In this document: one piece after another, positions 34,859-46,282 of the stretch | How positions within the stretch are numbered: position 1 is the first letter of the stretch | How the letters are laid out: each line of letters starts with the position of its first letter | NCBI RefSeq assembly: GCF_950295315.1 | Contig: NC_080170.1 | Location: 93,728,054-93,792,053, forward strand | Source: Erinaceus europaeus | Taxonomy: Eukaryota > Chordata > Mammalia > Eulipotyphla > Erinaceidae | Reading direction: 5' to 3' | Length of the DNA stretch: 64,000 nucleotides | Notes under the pieces: generated by a model | Database searches by the model: none | The model's input: only the letters and a program-made list of their open reading frames with translations | Told to the model about the DNA's origin: nothing | Translations under genes and position numbers: made by a program

Positions 34859-36386
34859 ATGGAAAATCTTTTCCAAATTCTGCATTCTTTTTCCAGTATA
34901 CAATTTTTATATATCTGGGACATTTTTCTCGGGGCTTCACCTTATATCCTGTTGATCATCATAGCAGCTTTTAAAGGATATATAGGGCAACCTCTCAAAA
35001 GGCTTAAGGACCTAGAGGCTGAGGTCCAAGAGATAAAGGAAGTGATCATAGAATTTAACCAGCACCTTAAAAACAAGAAGAAGCAAAGGCCTGTCGTGAT
35101 CTTGATCCACCCTAATTCCTCTGCATCTTGCCCTGAGGCCCCTATTTTGGCAGACACGTGTCCGAATTCTCCTTTGGACTCCACAGCCACTTCTTCGGCC
35201 ACCCCCATTTTGGCAGACACGTGTCCAGAACCTCCTGCTGCCTCCACGGCTGCTTCTTCGCCCACCCCTGTTTTGACAGACACATGTCCGAATTCTCCTG
35301 TAGCCTCCAAAACCACTTCTTCGGCCACTTGTCCAGAAGCTTCCACTTCAGTGACTCCTCCTACCGCTACACACTTATCAGAGCAAGTCCACACATTTCT
35401 GGTCAATGTTGCCCCCAATAGACAAAAACCTCAGGTATCCATATTCCACCAAATATACCAAATCCTGGTATCCATATTCCGCCACAGACCTGAAGGAACT
35501 ACGCCAGGCTATCAAGGATGACGGTATTCATGCCCCATGGACCAGGTCCATTTTACAAGGCCTGCTTCAGAACCTTAATACCCCCCAAGATTGGAGGGAT
35601 GTGACTCGTGCTATGCTCCCAGGCCCCCTCTTCCTGCAATGGGAGGCATTCTTTCGCGACGAATGTTTACAACAATTGCGGAAAAATATTCAAAATCAGC
35701 CAGAGGGTAATTTTGATGCATTGTTTGGAACAGGCCAATTAGAAATAGGAATACAACAGGCGGAAGCCAAGTTTCCACCGGGGTATTTTGATCAAGTACG
35801 CCTGTGTGCATTAAAAGCATGGGAGCGATTAACACCACCCATGGGAGCAGCCTCAGCCCCCATTCTCTCCCTGCAATAAGAACCTGATGAATCCCTCGCT
35901 AAATTCATTGCCAGGGTCCAGTCAAGTTTGGAAAGGAAGATTTATAATCCTGACACTCATTTTCTCCTCCTGCGATCCATAGTCTGGGATGGAATGCTTC
36001 CGCATTTTCGACAGGCCTGTATCACTCTTAAAAACGAACACCCAGATACTTGGATTCTAGCTACACAGGATCTCAGATCAAGCTCTTTTCAAGGACCTAT
36101 GTTACAGGCCTATGCAGCTACCTTGCATAAGCAAAAAGGGGCTTGCTTTCAGTGCGGTCGCCAAGGGCATTGGCGTAACCAATGTCCAGAAAATAGGCCG
36201 CGACCCCGCCTCCAGTCAGGGCGACCACACCTCCAGTCAGGGCAACCCCGCCTCCAGACAGGGAACCAGAGACCACGAATGCCTTGTCCCAGATGCCAGA
36301 AAGGATTTCACTGGAGGAGAGATTGTTGGTAAAGGTTCCATAGGAACGGCATGCCTCTGCCAAATGTAAACAGGGATTTAAACTAG
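34859..36386 (+). pseudogene. ERV gag, unit 1 (broken)
   Basis: It starts at an ATG in a strong Kozak context (CCACCATGG). The N-terminal part is unusual: residues ~17-40 are strongly hydrophobic (YILLIIIAAF), followed by a charged helix and a Ser/Thr/Pro-rich tract with three 21-residue repeats. The capsid begins near 35440 and includes a major-homology-like segment (FIARVQSSLE). Two CCHC zinc knuckles follow at 36144-36185 and 36285-36326, with three 7-residue repeats (RPRLQSG-like) in the linker. Breaks: a frame change between 35406 and 35521, TAA at 35877 within the homology region, and TAA at 36330. The original terminator is inferred to be TAG at 36384. No functional Gag can be made. 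Confidence 0.9.
35144..35332 (+). repeat. 63-bp tandem repeat in gag, three units
   Basis: The segment beginning ATTTTGGCAGACACGTGTCC recurs at 35144, 35207 and 35270 (one 5' base differs), giving a 21-residue repeat around (I/V)L(A/T)DTCP. The same is present in unit 2 at 41775-41963. Confidence 0.93.
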
Positions 36387-37015
36387 GTGTGGGGCTTCCC
36401 TTAGCCCCGCCCCCAAGAGGGAAGGAAGCAGGTCGCCCACTTGGTGCTGTGCCCTTCTTCCACAAACAGAAGCCCAGCTTGGGACCCAATCCATCGATAC
36501 ACCCACCACACCAAGTAACAATAACAGAGGGTGAGCAGAAGGAGGAATCCGCGGTATGTGGGAACTTCCAGCATAGAAATAACCGGCTGGAGCAAGAGAA
36601 CAGCTCGAATTTGGAGCCTGAGATTTTATGGACCACCCCTGTTTTAGAAAAGGGTCACCCAACTATGACAGTCAAGATTGGTAATATTCCTTTTAAGTGT
36701 TTGATTGACACAGGAGCAGATAAGACAATATTAAGACAAGCAGAGGTTCCCCAGAGTTGGGAACTCCTCCCAGGACCACGCTTACATGGTGTTGGAGGAT
36801 TGACTCAGGAATTCTGCACACGAGATTCCCTTGTGTGGGAAGATCCAGAAGGGACTACCAGACGCTTTCAGCCTTTAATAGCTGATATAAGCACCAATTT
36901 ATTGGGAAGAGACTTGATGGAATCTTTAGATGTAGTGATATCCTCAGACACCTCTGCAGGACACCACACTCACTCCTGTGAGACTGCTAGACCCAACCAG
37001 CACCCCCAATACTAA
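36344..37015 (+). pseudogene. ERV pro (aspartic protease), unit 1
   Basis: This open frame is -1 relative to gag and has no ATG of its own, since protease is normally made by frameshifting. It carries the active-site motif LIDTGAD (DTG at 36707-36715), a GVGG stretch and the C-terminal LLGRDLM, the family hallmarks of a retropepsin dimer subunit. I see no dUTPase domain between the zinc knuckles and protease, and no G-patch after it. The domain itself has no stop, but upstream gag breaks cut off its translation, so I treat it as a fossil. Confidence 0.88.
36377..36422 (+). promoter_or_regulatory. Predicted gag-pro -1 frameshift signal (unit 1)
   Basis: The slippery heptamer TTTAAAC is in register for gag (T TTA AAC), with the TAG gag terminator immediately after it. 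After a 7-nt spacer, GGGGCT (36391-36396) can pair with AGCCCC (36403-36408). The loop TCCCTT (36397-36402) can pair with GAGGGA (36417-36422, one G-U), giving an H-type pseudoknot. The -1 frame is exactly the protease frame. Confidence 0.8.
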
Positions 37016-39651
37016 CTGCCACTGTTCGTAACAGAACTCCCCGCTTAGATTGGCTTTCTAATGAGCCTGTCTGGGTGGAACAGTGGCCTTTGCCTAGGGA
37101 GAAGCTAGAAATTTTAAAAGAACTCGTCCAAAAGCAGTTATCTTTGGGACACATTCGTCATTCTCGGAGCCCATGGAATACTCCAGTCTTTGTAATTAAA
37201 AAGCGCTCAGGAAAATGGCGCCTCCTCCAAGATCTTCATGCAGTTAATAAAACCATGCAGGTTTGGGCCTCCCCCAAAGGGGTTTGCCTCTTGCTTCCGC
37301 AATTCCTACAGGAATTCCAATCATAGCTATTGATATACAGGATTGTTTTTTCTCTATTCCCTTACACCCACAAGATTGTAAACGTTTTGCTTTCTCTGTT
37401 CCTTCTATTAATAATGCCAGCCCTGCTGATAGATTTGAATGGGTTGTACTGCCCCAGGGCATGGCTAATAGTCCTACTATTTGTCAAGAGGTTGTTAAAT
37501 CTGCCCTTTTTCCATATATTCATAAGGGCCTTAAGGTTTTTCATTATATGGATGACGTGTTAATATGGGGAGAATTAGATACAGATCTCTCTGCCCTACG
37601 TGATTTTCTAATCCCTGCCTTAAAGAGAAGTGGACTTAATGTAGCTCCTGAGAAGATACAGCTAATCCCTCCAATATCTTTCTTAGGCTCAGAGATTTCC
37701 CTAATGCAGATTCATCCTTTAAAACCTTGTGTTACTTTTCCTTCTAGTCTCACTCTTGCTTCTTTACAAAGTTTTCTGGGAAATTTGAATTGGCTTAGGC
37801 AGTATCTTTATCTGCCTACGAGCTGCCTGCAACCACTGTTTGATCTGTTAAAAGGAAACAAACAGCCCTCCTCAAAGCGTATGTTAACCCCCGAAGCCTC
37901 CTTGGCACTGGAAAAAGTTAACCAGGCTCTCCAGGACATGCACCTCGTTCGGTTCTCCCCCTCTTCTCCAGTAAATCTTCTAATCTTTAACTCCACCCCC
38001 ACGGTAGTGGGGGCATTGTGGAAGAAACATGGCATTCTCGAATGGCTTTATATGCCAGTAGGCAGAGCTCCAAGACTCCTTACCGAGATTGATGCCTTAG
38101 CATTTATGGTTCGCCAAGGAAGAAACACATCGGTTCAGGTCTTAGGAAGGGAATCAGATTCAATCATTCTTCCCTTTTCTCTCACTGATACAGAATGGCT
38201 CATACGCCACCATTCTCGTTTTGCCATAAGTTTAATGGGTTTTCCAGGACAATTAGATAATCACTTTCCCTCTAATAATTTGATAGCTTCTTTACCTCTG
38301 TTGCCTCTACTAGTACCTAAACTTTTCTCTCGAGATCCCATCCCCTCTTGCTCCTACAGTGTTCACTGATGGTGGAAAAAAGGGAGCTGCTGCCCTTATA
38401 TATTATCCAGACCAGCAATACCCCAAACCTCTCTTTACTGAACTTCCTGATAATTCCCCTCAGTACAAAGAACTTTATGCTGTTTTCCTTGCATTAAAAG
38501 CTGTACCAGAATCCTTCAACCTTTTTTCTGACAGTGTGTATACTGTTAACTTACTTCCATGGCTTGCTTGATCTTATGTAAGAATTGATGACAACCCACT
38601 TTCTCCTCTTTTAATTCAAATTGCCTCTATGCTCTGTTCTCGAACCCATCCACTGTATGTTCAGCACCTACGTTCCCACAGCCCTCTTCCTGGTCCCCTG
38701 TCCGAAGGGAATGCTGCAGCCAACCACCTTGCCTCCACAGGAATTCTCCTAGCCTCTGTCTCTAATCCTGCTGACTTTCATTCCCTAACCCATGTTAATC
38801 TTAAAGGTCTTCGAGCTCGATTTCCTGATATTCCTCTGCCACAGTTAAAACGTATTCTTGCTACATGTTCCTCCTGTGCAGGTCTAATCAAAACACCTGC
38901 TATTCAGACTCTGGGGGTTAATCCTCGAGGTTTAAAAGCCAATGCTCTTTGGCAAATTGATGTTACCCACATACCTAACTTTGGCAAACAAAAATATGTG
39001 TTCGTCTCAATTGATACCTTCTCTAAGTTTATGTGGGCTACAGCTCAGACTGAAGAAAACTCAAAAAAGCTTATAAGCCATATGCTCTCCTGTTTTGTTG
39101 TAATGGGCTTACCTCTTCAACTTAAAACGGACAATGGACCTGCTTTTACCAGCAAACAATTTAAAGATTTTTGTTCCCTCTGGAACATTACTCATACTAC
39201 AGGCATTCCGTATAATCCACAGGGACAAGGCATTGTTGAGAGGGCCCATCAAACTCTTAAGGCTCAATTAAATAAAGAAAAAGGGAAAATGTACCCCCCT
39301 AATATCCAGCTGGCAAAAGCCTTAACTACATTAAATCTCTTTAATATTTACAAAAACTCAGACCAACCTCCTATAATTCTTCATTGGCAAACACCACCCA
39401 CCCTCCCAGCTATTAAAGTCAAATGGAAAGACCTACTTGATAAAATTTGGAAAGGACCTGACCCCCTGTTGACTATGGGGAGGGGTTTCGCATGTATTTT
39501 TCCACAAAATTACTCCAAGCCTGTTTGGGTTCCTGTCCGCCATGTCCAGCAATACCCACATGATGGCGCTGATATCCCTGAAGAACAAGAAACACTGCAA
39601 GAAGACTGGCTGCAAGAGGACTGGCTACAGGATGCACCCCAGGATCCATAA
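36991..39651 (+). pseudogene. ERV pol (RT, RNase H, integrase), unit 1 (broken)
   Basis: The pol frame is another -1 step from pro. RT palm motifs are IDIQDCFFSIPLHP and YMDD (37545-37556). RNase H follows (FTDGGKKGAA, KELYAV, FSDS); its last conserved Asp region reads GNAAANH, with Asn in place of the usual Asp. Integrase has the HHCC zinc-binding residues, D,D(35)E at 38959, 39130 and 39238, and a C-terminal domain. Breaks: the frame changes at about 37262 and returns at about 38349, so most of RT lies out of register. TGA at 38569 ends RNase H. Integrase (from 38629) is open to its TAA. Confidence 0.93.
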
Positions 39652-40870
39652 TACAGCATGGCAGAATCAAAAAAAAAATCTGATTCACAGAACTCTTCCC
39701 CCCCCCCCGAATGAATGTCTTATGTCACTAAAATGTGTTAACTCTAGTAACCTGAGTTTGCTTAAAAACCCAAATGTAAAAATAGTTAAGAATCAATATA
39801 TGTAACTTAAATTCGGTATGAAAACTTTGCTATATAAAGACTGCTACATGAGGTCACGTAAGATGACCTTTACACGAAATTATAAGGATACCTAAACCAG
39901 TTATAATCATTGAGTTATCAATTGTAGTAAACTTCTAATTTGTTACAAAGTTTTTTCATAAGTAATTGACTACAGCTATGACAAGCCTTCACATAAAGAA
40001 GCACCTGCTCATATAGAATCCCCAGAAATCCATCTTGGACCCCTGACCTCTGACATCACCCACAATTACAACCATCCCCCAAAACCCATGATGTGACCTG
40101 ACACGATCTGGAGAACCTGATTCACAGACTCCAAAGGACAAGCCTTTCCTACTGCCTTTCTCTCAACCATCAGTGTCTGCTCTTCCTGCTTCTGTTTCGC
40201 CCACCATGTTTTGGCGGTTCCAAGTCACTCTCTACAGACAAGAAAAGTTCCAGTGGCTGTCCTCCTCCATCAAGATAGACTTGTGGCATTTATTTCCTGG
40301 CCATTGACATTGGACTGATGCTTCTATAGAACTTGCTGGACACTCCTTTTATACTGCTGGACGTCTTGAAGAATGACTGTAGCAGTTCATAGAACTTTCC
40401 GCCAGCTGACTCAGGATTTTGCAATGCCAGATCACCCCTCTAGCCCCTCGGCTTATCAGGCCCCCACTCCTCCACCCATCAGGCTCACTCTGTCTCTTAC
40501 TACTCTTACTTATCCCTCCCTGTCTTGTGCTAGTTCTTTTTGAAGACACTTACACGCTATCATTCTGCTTTCTTCCCAACAGGTTTCTGTTCACCCCTAC
40601 ACTGCTATTCCCCTGACAGAGATGAAGCCTTTTACAGACATTGACCCAGTTATATATGGCCATTAAGTAAGAGGAAGATGTTGGGGAATTGTGAGGATAT
40701 GGTTGAGCTTGGAAGGGCTTGAGCCTGAGGGGTGTGTCAATCCTGTGAGTCTCTCTCTCCACGGAGAGGTTGAGCAAGGAGGGACAGTAGAACCCCAAAA
40801 AAGGTGTGCCTCTTATCAGTCTCCCTGCCTCACAAAGTGCCCCACACTCCTGATACTATGGCAAATAGTT
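39652..40870 (+). other. Post-pol region of unit 1, no env recognised
   Basis: About 1.2 kb between pol and the purine tract. It has an A run and a C run near 39670-39708 and no long frame. A 65-codon frame at 40419-40616 contains a Leu-rich hydrophobic run (LCLLLLLLIPPCLVLVLF) that could be a leftover env membrane segment or chance. Otherwise I see nothing coding. Confidence 0.6.
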
Positions 40871-40887
40871 AAAAAGAAAGGGGGAGA
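40871..40887 (+). other. Polypurine tract (unit 1)
   Basis: AAAAAGAAAGGGGGAGA directly abuts LTR2, as expected for the plus-strand primer. Confidence 0.93.
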
Positions 40888-41346
40888 TGTTGGGTAGTAT
40901 GCCACCTCCCCCTGGCTTCTGCTTAACCATATGCCTATATAGGGATTTACTGATCCAAAGCTTTGGTCTATTTACATAAATCACTTTTACATTTACATAA
41001 AGCACTCCCTCCAGGGCATTGGTGGTTCAGTGATAGGATTCTCGCCTGTTCCGCCCCCTCCTTGTCACACTCTGATTTTCACCAGTCACTTTTCTCTCCA
41101 CCCTCTCTATATCACATCCTGTTTCCACCCTACTTGGAGAGTATAAAAACAGCTGCTCTTCTGATTAAAGACACTTGGAAATTGCTTTCCGGCTCTGAGA
41201 GTTCCAGAGTGTATCTCCTGCGGAAGTTAGTGCAGCACGAGTTCCTGATCCCTCTCCCATGCAACAGTCTAGATCGGCTCCAGTTGAGTTCTCTCCAAGC
41301 CAGAGAGCACTAGCTCGGGAAGAAGTACCCTCAGGCTATCCCGGCA
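40888..41346 (+). repeat. ERV LTR 2 (middle, shared)
   Basis: 459 bp. It acts as the 3' LTR of unit 1 and the 5' LTR of unit 2, with no target duplication on either side. One difference from LTR1 (C at 41190) and eight from LTR3. It includes the tRNA-Gly-like segment at 41016-41048. Confidence 0.95.
41016..41048 (+). repeat. tRNA-Gly 5'-half-like segment in LTR2
   Basis: Identical to the copy in LTR1. Confidence 0.85.
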
Positions 41347-41348
41347 TC

Positions 41349-41366
41349 TGGCGCCCGAACAGGGAC
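41349..41366 (+). other. Primer-binding site, tRNA-Lys(UUU) type (unit 2)
   Basis: The same 18 nt as in unit 1, again 2 nt after the LTR. Confidence 0.95.
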
Positions 41367-41489
41367 ACGTAAGCAGCAGATTTACAAGAAGACATCTTAG
41401 ATAAGTACACACCTTTTGGGTATCTGCAATATTGTGTTAAGGCACTGTGATTTTTTTCTTTCTTATTGTTTTCCTGAGATCTCTCCACC

Positions 41490-43017
41490 ATGGAAAATCT
41501 TTTCCAAATTCTGCATTCTTTTTCCAGTATACAATTTTTATATATCTGGGACATTTTTCTCGGGGCTTCACCTTATATCCTGTTGATCATCATAGCAGCT
41601 TTTAAAGGATATATAGGGCAACCTCTCAAAAGGCTTAAGGACCTAGAGGCTGAGGTCCAAGAGATAAAGGAAGTGATCATAGAATTTAACCAGCACCTTA
41701 AAAACAAGAAGAAGCAAAGGCCTGTCGTGATCTTGATCCACCCTAATTCCTCTGCATCTTGCCCTGAGGCCCCTATTTTGGCAGACACGTGTCCGAATTC
41801 TCCTTTGGACTCCACAGCCACTTCTTCGGCCACCCCCATTTTGGCAGACACGTGTCCAGAACCTCCTGCTGCCTCCACGGCTGCTTCTTCGCCCACCCCT
41901 GTTTTGACAGACACATGTCCGAATTCTCCTGTAGCCTCCAAAACCACTTCTTCGGCCACTTGTCCAGAAGCTTCCACTTCAGTGACTCCTCCTACCGCTA
42001 CACACTTATCAGAGCAAGTCCACACATTTCTGGTCAATGTTGCCCCCAATAGACAAAAACCTCAGGTATCCATATTCCACCAAATATACCAAATCCTGGT
42101 ATCCATATTCCGCCACAGACCTGAAGGAACTACGCCAGGCTATCAAGGATGACGGTATTCATGCCCCATGGACCAGGTCCATTTTACAAGGCCTGCTTCA
42201 GAACCTTAATACCCCCCAAGATTGGAGGGATGTGACTCGTGCTATGCTCCCAGGCCCCCTCTTCCTGCAATGGGAGGCATTCTTTCGCGACGAATGTTTA
42301 CAACAATTGCGGAAAAATATTCAAAATCAGCCAGAGGGTAATTTTGATGCATTGTTTGGAACAGGCCAATTAGAAATAGGAATACAACAGGCGGAAGCCA
42401 AGTTTCCACCGGGGTATTTTGATCAAGTACGCCTGTGTGCATTAAAAGCATGGGAGCGATTAACACCACCCATGGGAGCAGCCTCAGCCCCCATTCTCTC
42501 CCTGCAATAAGAACCTGATGAATCCCTCGCTAAATTCATTGCCAGGGTCCAGTCAAGTTTGGAAAGGAAGATTTATAATCCTGACACTCATTTTCTCCTC
42601 CTGCGATCCATAGTCTGGGATGGAATGCTTCCGCATTTTCGACAGGCCTGTATCACTCTTAAAAACGAACACCCAGATACTTGGATTCTAGCTACACAGG
42701 ATCTCAGATCAAGCTCTTTTCAAGGACCTATGTTACAGGCCTATGCAGCTACCTTGCATAAGCAAAAAGGGGCTTGCTTTCAGTGCGGTCGCCAAGGGCA
42801 TTGGCGTAACCAATGTCCAGAAAATAGGCCGCGACCCCGCCTCCAGTCAGGGCGACCACACCTCCAGTCAGGGCAACCCCGCCTCCAGACAGGGAACCAG
42901 AGACCACGAATGCCTTGTCCCAGATGCCAGAAAGGATTTCACTGGAGGAGAGATTGTTGGTAAAGGTTCCATAGGAACGGCATGCCTCTGCCAAATGTAA
43001 ACAGGGATTTAAACTAG
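41490..43017 (+). pseudogene. ERV gag, unit 2 (same breaks)
   Basis: The same structure as unit 1, shifted by 6631 bp: hydrophobic N-terminus, 21-residue repeats, capsid and two zinc knuckles. The frame change (42037-42152), TAA at 42508 and TAA at 42961 sit at the equivalent positions. All translated segments appear identical to those of unit 1. Confidence 0.9.
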
Positions 43018-43646
43018 GTGTGGGGCTTCCCTTAGCCCCGCCCCCAAGAGGGAAGGAAGCAGGTCGCCCACTTGGTGCTGTGCCCTTCTTCCACAAACAG
43101 AAGCCCAGCTTGGGACCCAATCCATCGATACACCCACCACACCAAGTAACAATAACAGAGGGTGAGCAGAAGGAGGAATCCGCGGTATGTGGGAACTTCC
43201 AGCATAGAAATAACCGGCTGGAGCAAGAGAACAGCTCGAATTTGGAGCCTGAGATTTTATGGACCACCCCTGTTTTAGAAAAGGGTCACCCAACTATGAC
43301 AGTCAAGATTGGTAATATTCCTTTTAAGTGTTTGATTGACACAGGAGCAGATAAGACAATATTAAGACAAGCAGAGGTTCCCCAGAGTTGGGAACTCCTC
43401 CCAGGACCACGCTTACATGGTGTTGGAGGATTGACTCAGGAATTCTGCACACGAGATTCCCTTGTGTGGGAAGATCCAGAAGGGACTACCAGACGCTTTC
43501 AGCCTTTAATAGCTGATATAAGCACCAATTTATTGGGAAGAGACTTGATGGAATCTTTAGATGTAGTGATATCCTCAGACACCTCTGCAGGACACCACAC
43601 TCACTCCTGTGAGACTGCTAGACCCAACCAGCACCCCCAATACTAA
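42975..43646 (+). pseudogene. ERV pro, unit 2
   Basis: Identical in translation to unit 1, with LIDTGAD and LLGRDLM present. The domain is uninterrupted but stranded behind a broken gag. Confidence 0.88.
43008..43053 (+). promoter_or_regulatory. Predicted gag-pro -1 frameshift signal (unit 2)
   Basis: TTTAAAC at 43008-43014 followed by the gag TAG and the same pseudoknot-capable sequence as unit 1. Confidence 0.78.
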
Positions 43647-46282
43647 CTGCCACTGTTCGTAACAGAACTCCCCGCTTAGATTGGCTTTCTAATGAGCCTG
43701 TCTGGGTGGAACAGTGGCCTTTGCCTAGGGAGAAGCTAGAAATTTTAAAAGAACTCGTCCAAAAGCAGTTATCTTTGGGACACATTCGTCATTCTCGGAG
43801 CCCATGGAATACTCCAGTCTTTGTAATTAAAAAGCGCTCAGGAAAATGGCGCCTCCTCCAAGATCTTCATGCAGTTAATAAAACCATGCAGGTTTGGGCC
43901 TCCCCCAAAGGGGTTTGCCTCTTGCTTCCGCAATTCCTACAGGAATTCCAATCATAGCTATTGATATACAGGATTGTTTTTTCTCTATTCCCTTACACCC
44001 ACAAGATTGTAAACGTTTTGCTTTCTCTGTTCCTTCTATTAATAATGCCAGCCCTGCTGATAGATTTGAATGGGTTGTACTGCCCCAGGGCATGGCTAAT
44101 AGTCCTACTATTTGTCAAGAGGTTGTTAAATCTGCCCTTTTTCCATATATTCATAAGGGCCTTAAGGTTTTTCATTATATGGATGACGTGTTAATATGGG
44201 GAGAATTAGATACAGATCTCTCTGCCCTACGTGATTTTCTAATCCCTGCCTTAAAGAGAAGTGGACTTAATGTAGCTCCTGAGAAGATACAGCTAATCCC
44301 TCCAATATCTTTCTTAGGCTCAGAGATTTCCCTAATGCAGATTCATCCTTTAAAACCTTGTGTTACTTTTCCTTCTAGTCTCACTCTTGCTTCTTTACAA
44401 AGTTTTCTGGGAAATTTGAATTGGCTTAGGCAGTATCTTTATCTGCCTACGAGCTGCCTGCAACCACTGTTTGATCTGTTAAAAGGAAACAAACAGCCCT
44501 CCTCAAAGCGTATGTTAACCCCCGAAGCCTCCTTGGCACTGGAAAAAGTTAACCAGGCTCTCCAGGACATGCACCTCGTTCGGTTCTCCCCCTCTTCTCC
44601 AGTAAATCTTCTAATCTTTAACTCCACCCCCACGGTAGTGGGGGCATTGTGGAAGAAACATGGCATTCTCGAATGGCTTTATATGCCAGTAGGCAGAGCT
44701 CCAAGACTCCTTACCGAGATTGATGCCTTAACATTTATGGTTCGCCAAGGAAGAAACACATCGGTTCAGGTCTTAGGAAGGGAATCAGATTCAATCATTC
44801 TTCCCTTTTCTCTCACTGATACAGAATGGCTCATACGCCACCATTCTCGTTTTGCCATAAGTTTAATGGGTTTTCCAGGACAATTAGATAATCACTTTCC
44901 CTCTAATAATTTGATAGCTTCTTTACCTCTGTTGCCTCTACTAGTACCTAAACTTTTCTCTCGAGATCCCATCCCCTCTTGCTCCTACAGTGTTCACTGA
45001 TGGTGGAAAAAAGGGAGCTGCTGCCCTTATATATTATCCAGACCAGCAATACCCCAAACCTCTCTTTACTGAACTTCCTGATAATTCCCCTCAGTACAAA
45101 GAACTTTATGCTGTTTTCCTTGCATTAAAAGCTGTACCAGAATCCTTCAACCTTTTTTCTGACAGTGTGTATACTGTTAACTTACTTCCATGGCTTGCTT
45201 GATCTTATGTAAGAATTGATGACAACCCACTTTCTCCTCTTTTAATTCAAATTGCCTCTATGCTCTGTTCTCGAACCCATCCACTGTATGTTCAGCACCT
45301 ACGTTCCCACAGCCCTCTTCCTGGTCCCCTGTCCGAAGGGAATGCTGCAGCCAACCACCTTGCCTCCACAGGAATTCTCCTAGCCTCTGTCTCTAATCCT
45401 GCTGACTTTCATTCCCTAACCCATGTTAATCTTAAAGGTCTTCGAGCTCGATTTCCTGATATTCCTCTGCCACAGTTAAAACGTATTCTTGCTACATGTT
45501 CCTCCTGTGCAGGTCTAATCAAAACACCTGCTATTCAGACTCTGGGGGTTAATCCTCGAGGTTTAAAAGCCAATGCTCTTTGGCAAATTGATGTTACCCA
45601 CATACCTAACTTTGGCAAACAAAAATATGTGTTCGTCTCAATTGATACCTTCTCTAAGTTTATGTGGGCTACAGCTCAGACTGAAGAAAACTCAGAAAAG
45701 CTTATAAGCCATATGCTCTCCTGTTTTGTTGTAATGGGCTTACCTCTTCAACTTAAAACGGACAATGGACCTGCTTTTACCAGCAAACAATTTAAAGATT
45801 TTTGTTCCCTCTGGAACATTACTCATACTACAGGCATTCCGTATAATCCACAGGGACAAGGCATTGTTGAGAGGGCCCATCAAACTCTTAAGGCTCAATT
45901 AAATAAAGAAAAAGGGAAAATGTACCCCCCTAATATCCAGCTGGCAAAAGCCTTAACTACATTAAATCTCTTTAATATTTACAAAAACTCAGACCAACCT
46001 CCTATAATTCTTCATTGGCAAACACCACCCACCCTCCCAGCTATTAAAGTCAAATGGAAAGACCTACTTGATAAAATTTGGAAAGGACCTGACCCCCTGT
46101 TGACTATGGGGAGGGGTTTCGCATGTATTTTTCCACAAAATTACTCCAAGCCTGTTTGGGTTCCTGTCCGCCATGTCCAGCAATACCCACATGATGGCGC
46201 TGATATCCCTGAAGAACAAGAAACACTGCAAGAAGACTGGCTGCAAGAGGACTGGCTACAGGATGCACCCCAGGATCCATAA
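43622..46282 (+). pseudogene. ERV pol, unit 2 (same breaks)
   Basis: The same two frame changes (about 43893 and 44980) and TGA (45200) as unit 1. Two residues differ from unit 1: Ala to Thr in the RT segment (44731) and Lys to Glu in integrase (45695). The integrase frame is open, with D,D(35)E retained. Confidence 0.93.

Noticed and set aside
35144..35332. CRISPR-like direct repeats
   Set aside because: Contiguous in-frame 63-bp coding repeats without spacers, in a mammalian retroelement.
34942..35418. 158-codon antisense frame opposite gag (and its copy at 41573-42049)
   Set aside because: It persists only because the sense strand is a Thr/Pro/Ser repeat tract. There is no start context or family resemblance.
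36118..36636. 172-codon antisense frame opposite nucleocapsid
   Set aside because: Shadow of the sense gag/pro frames; low-complexity Gly/Val product.
36991..37015. A canonical slippery site for a pro-pol frameshift
   Set aside because: The overlap of the pro and pol frames is only 25 nt and contains no X XXY YYZ heptamer in register. The C-run is one base short. The step into pol remains unexplained.
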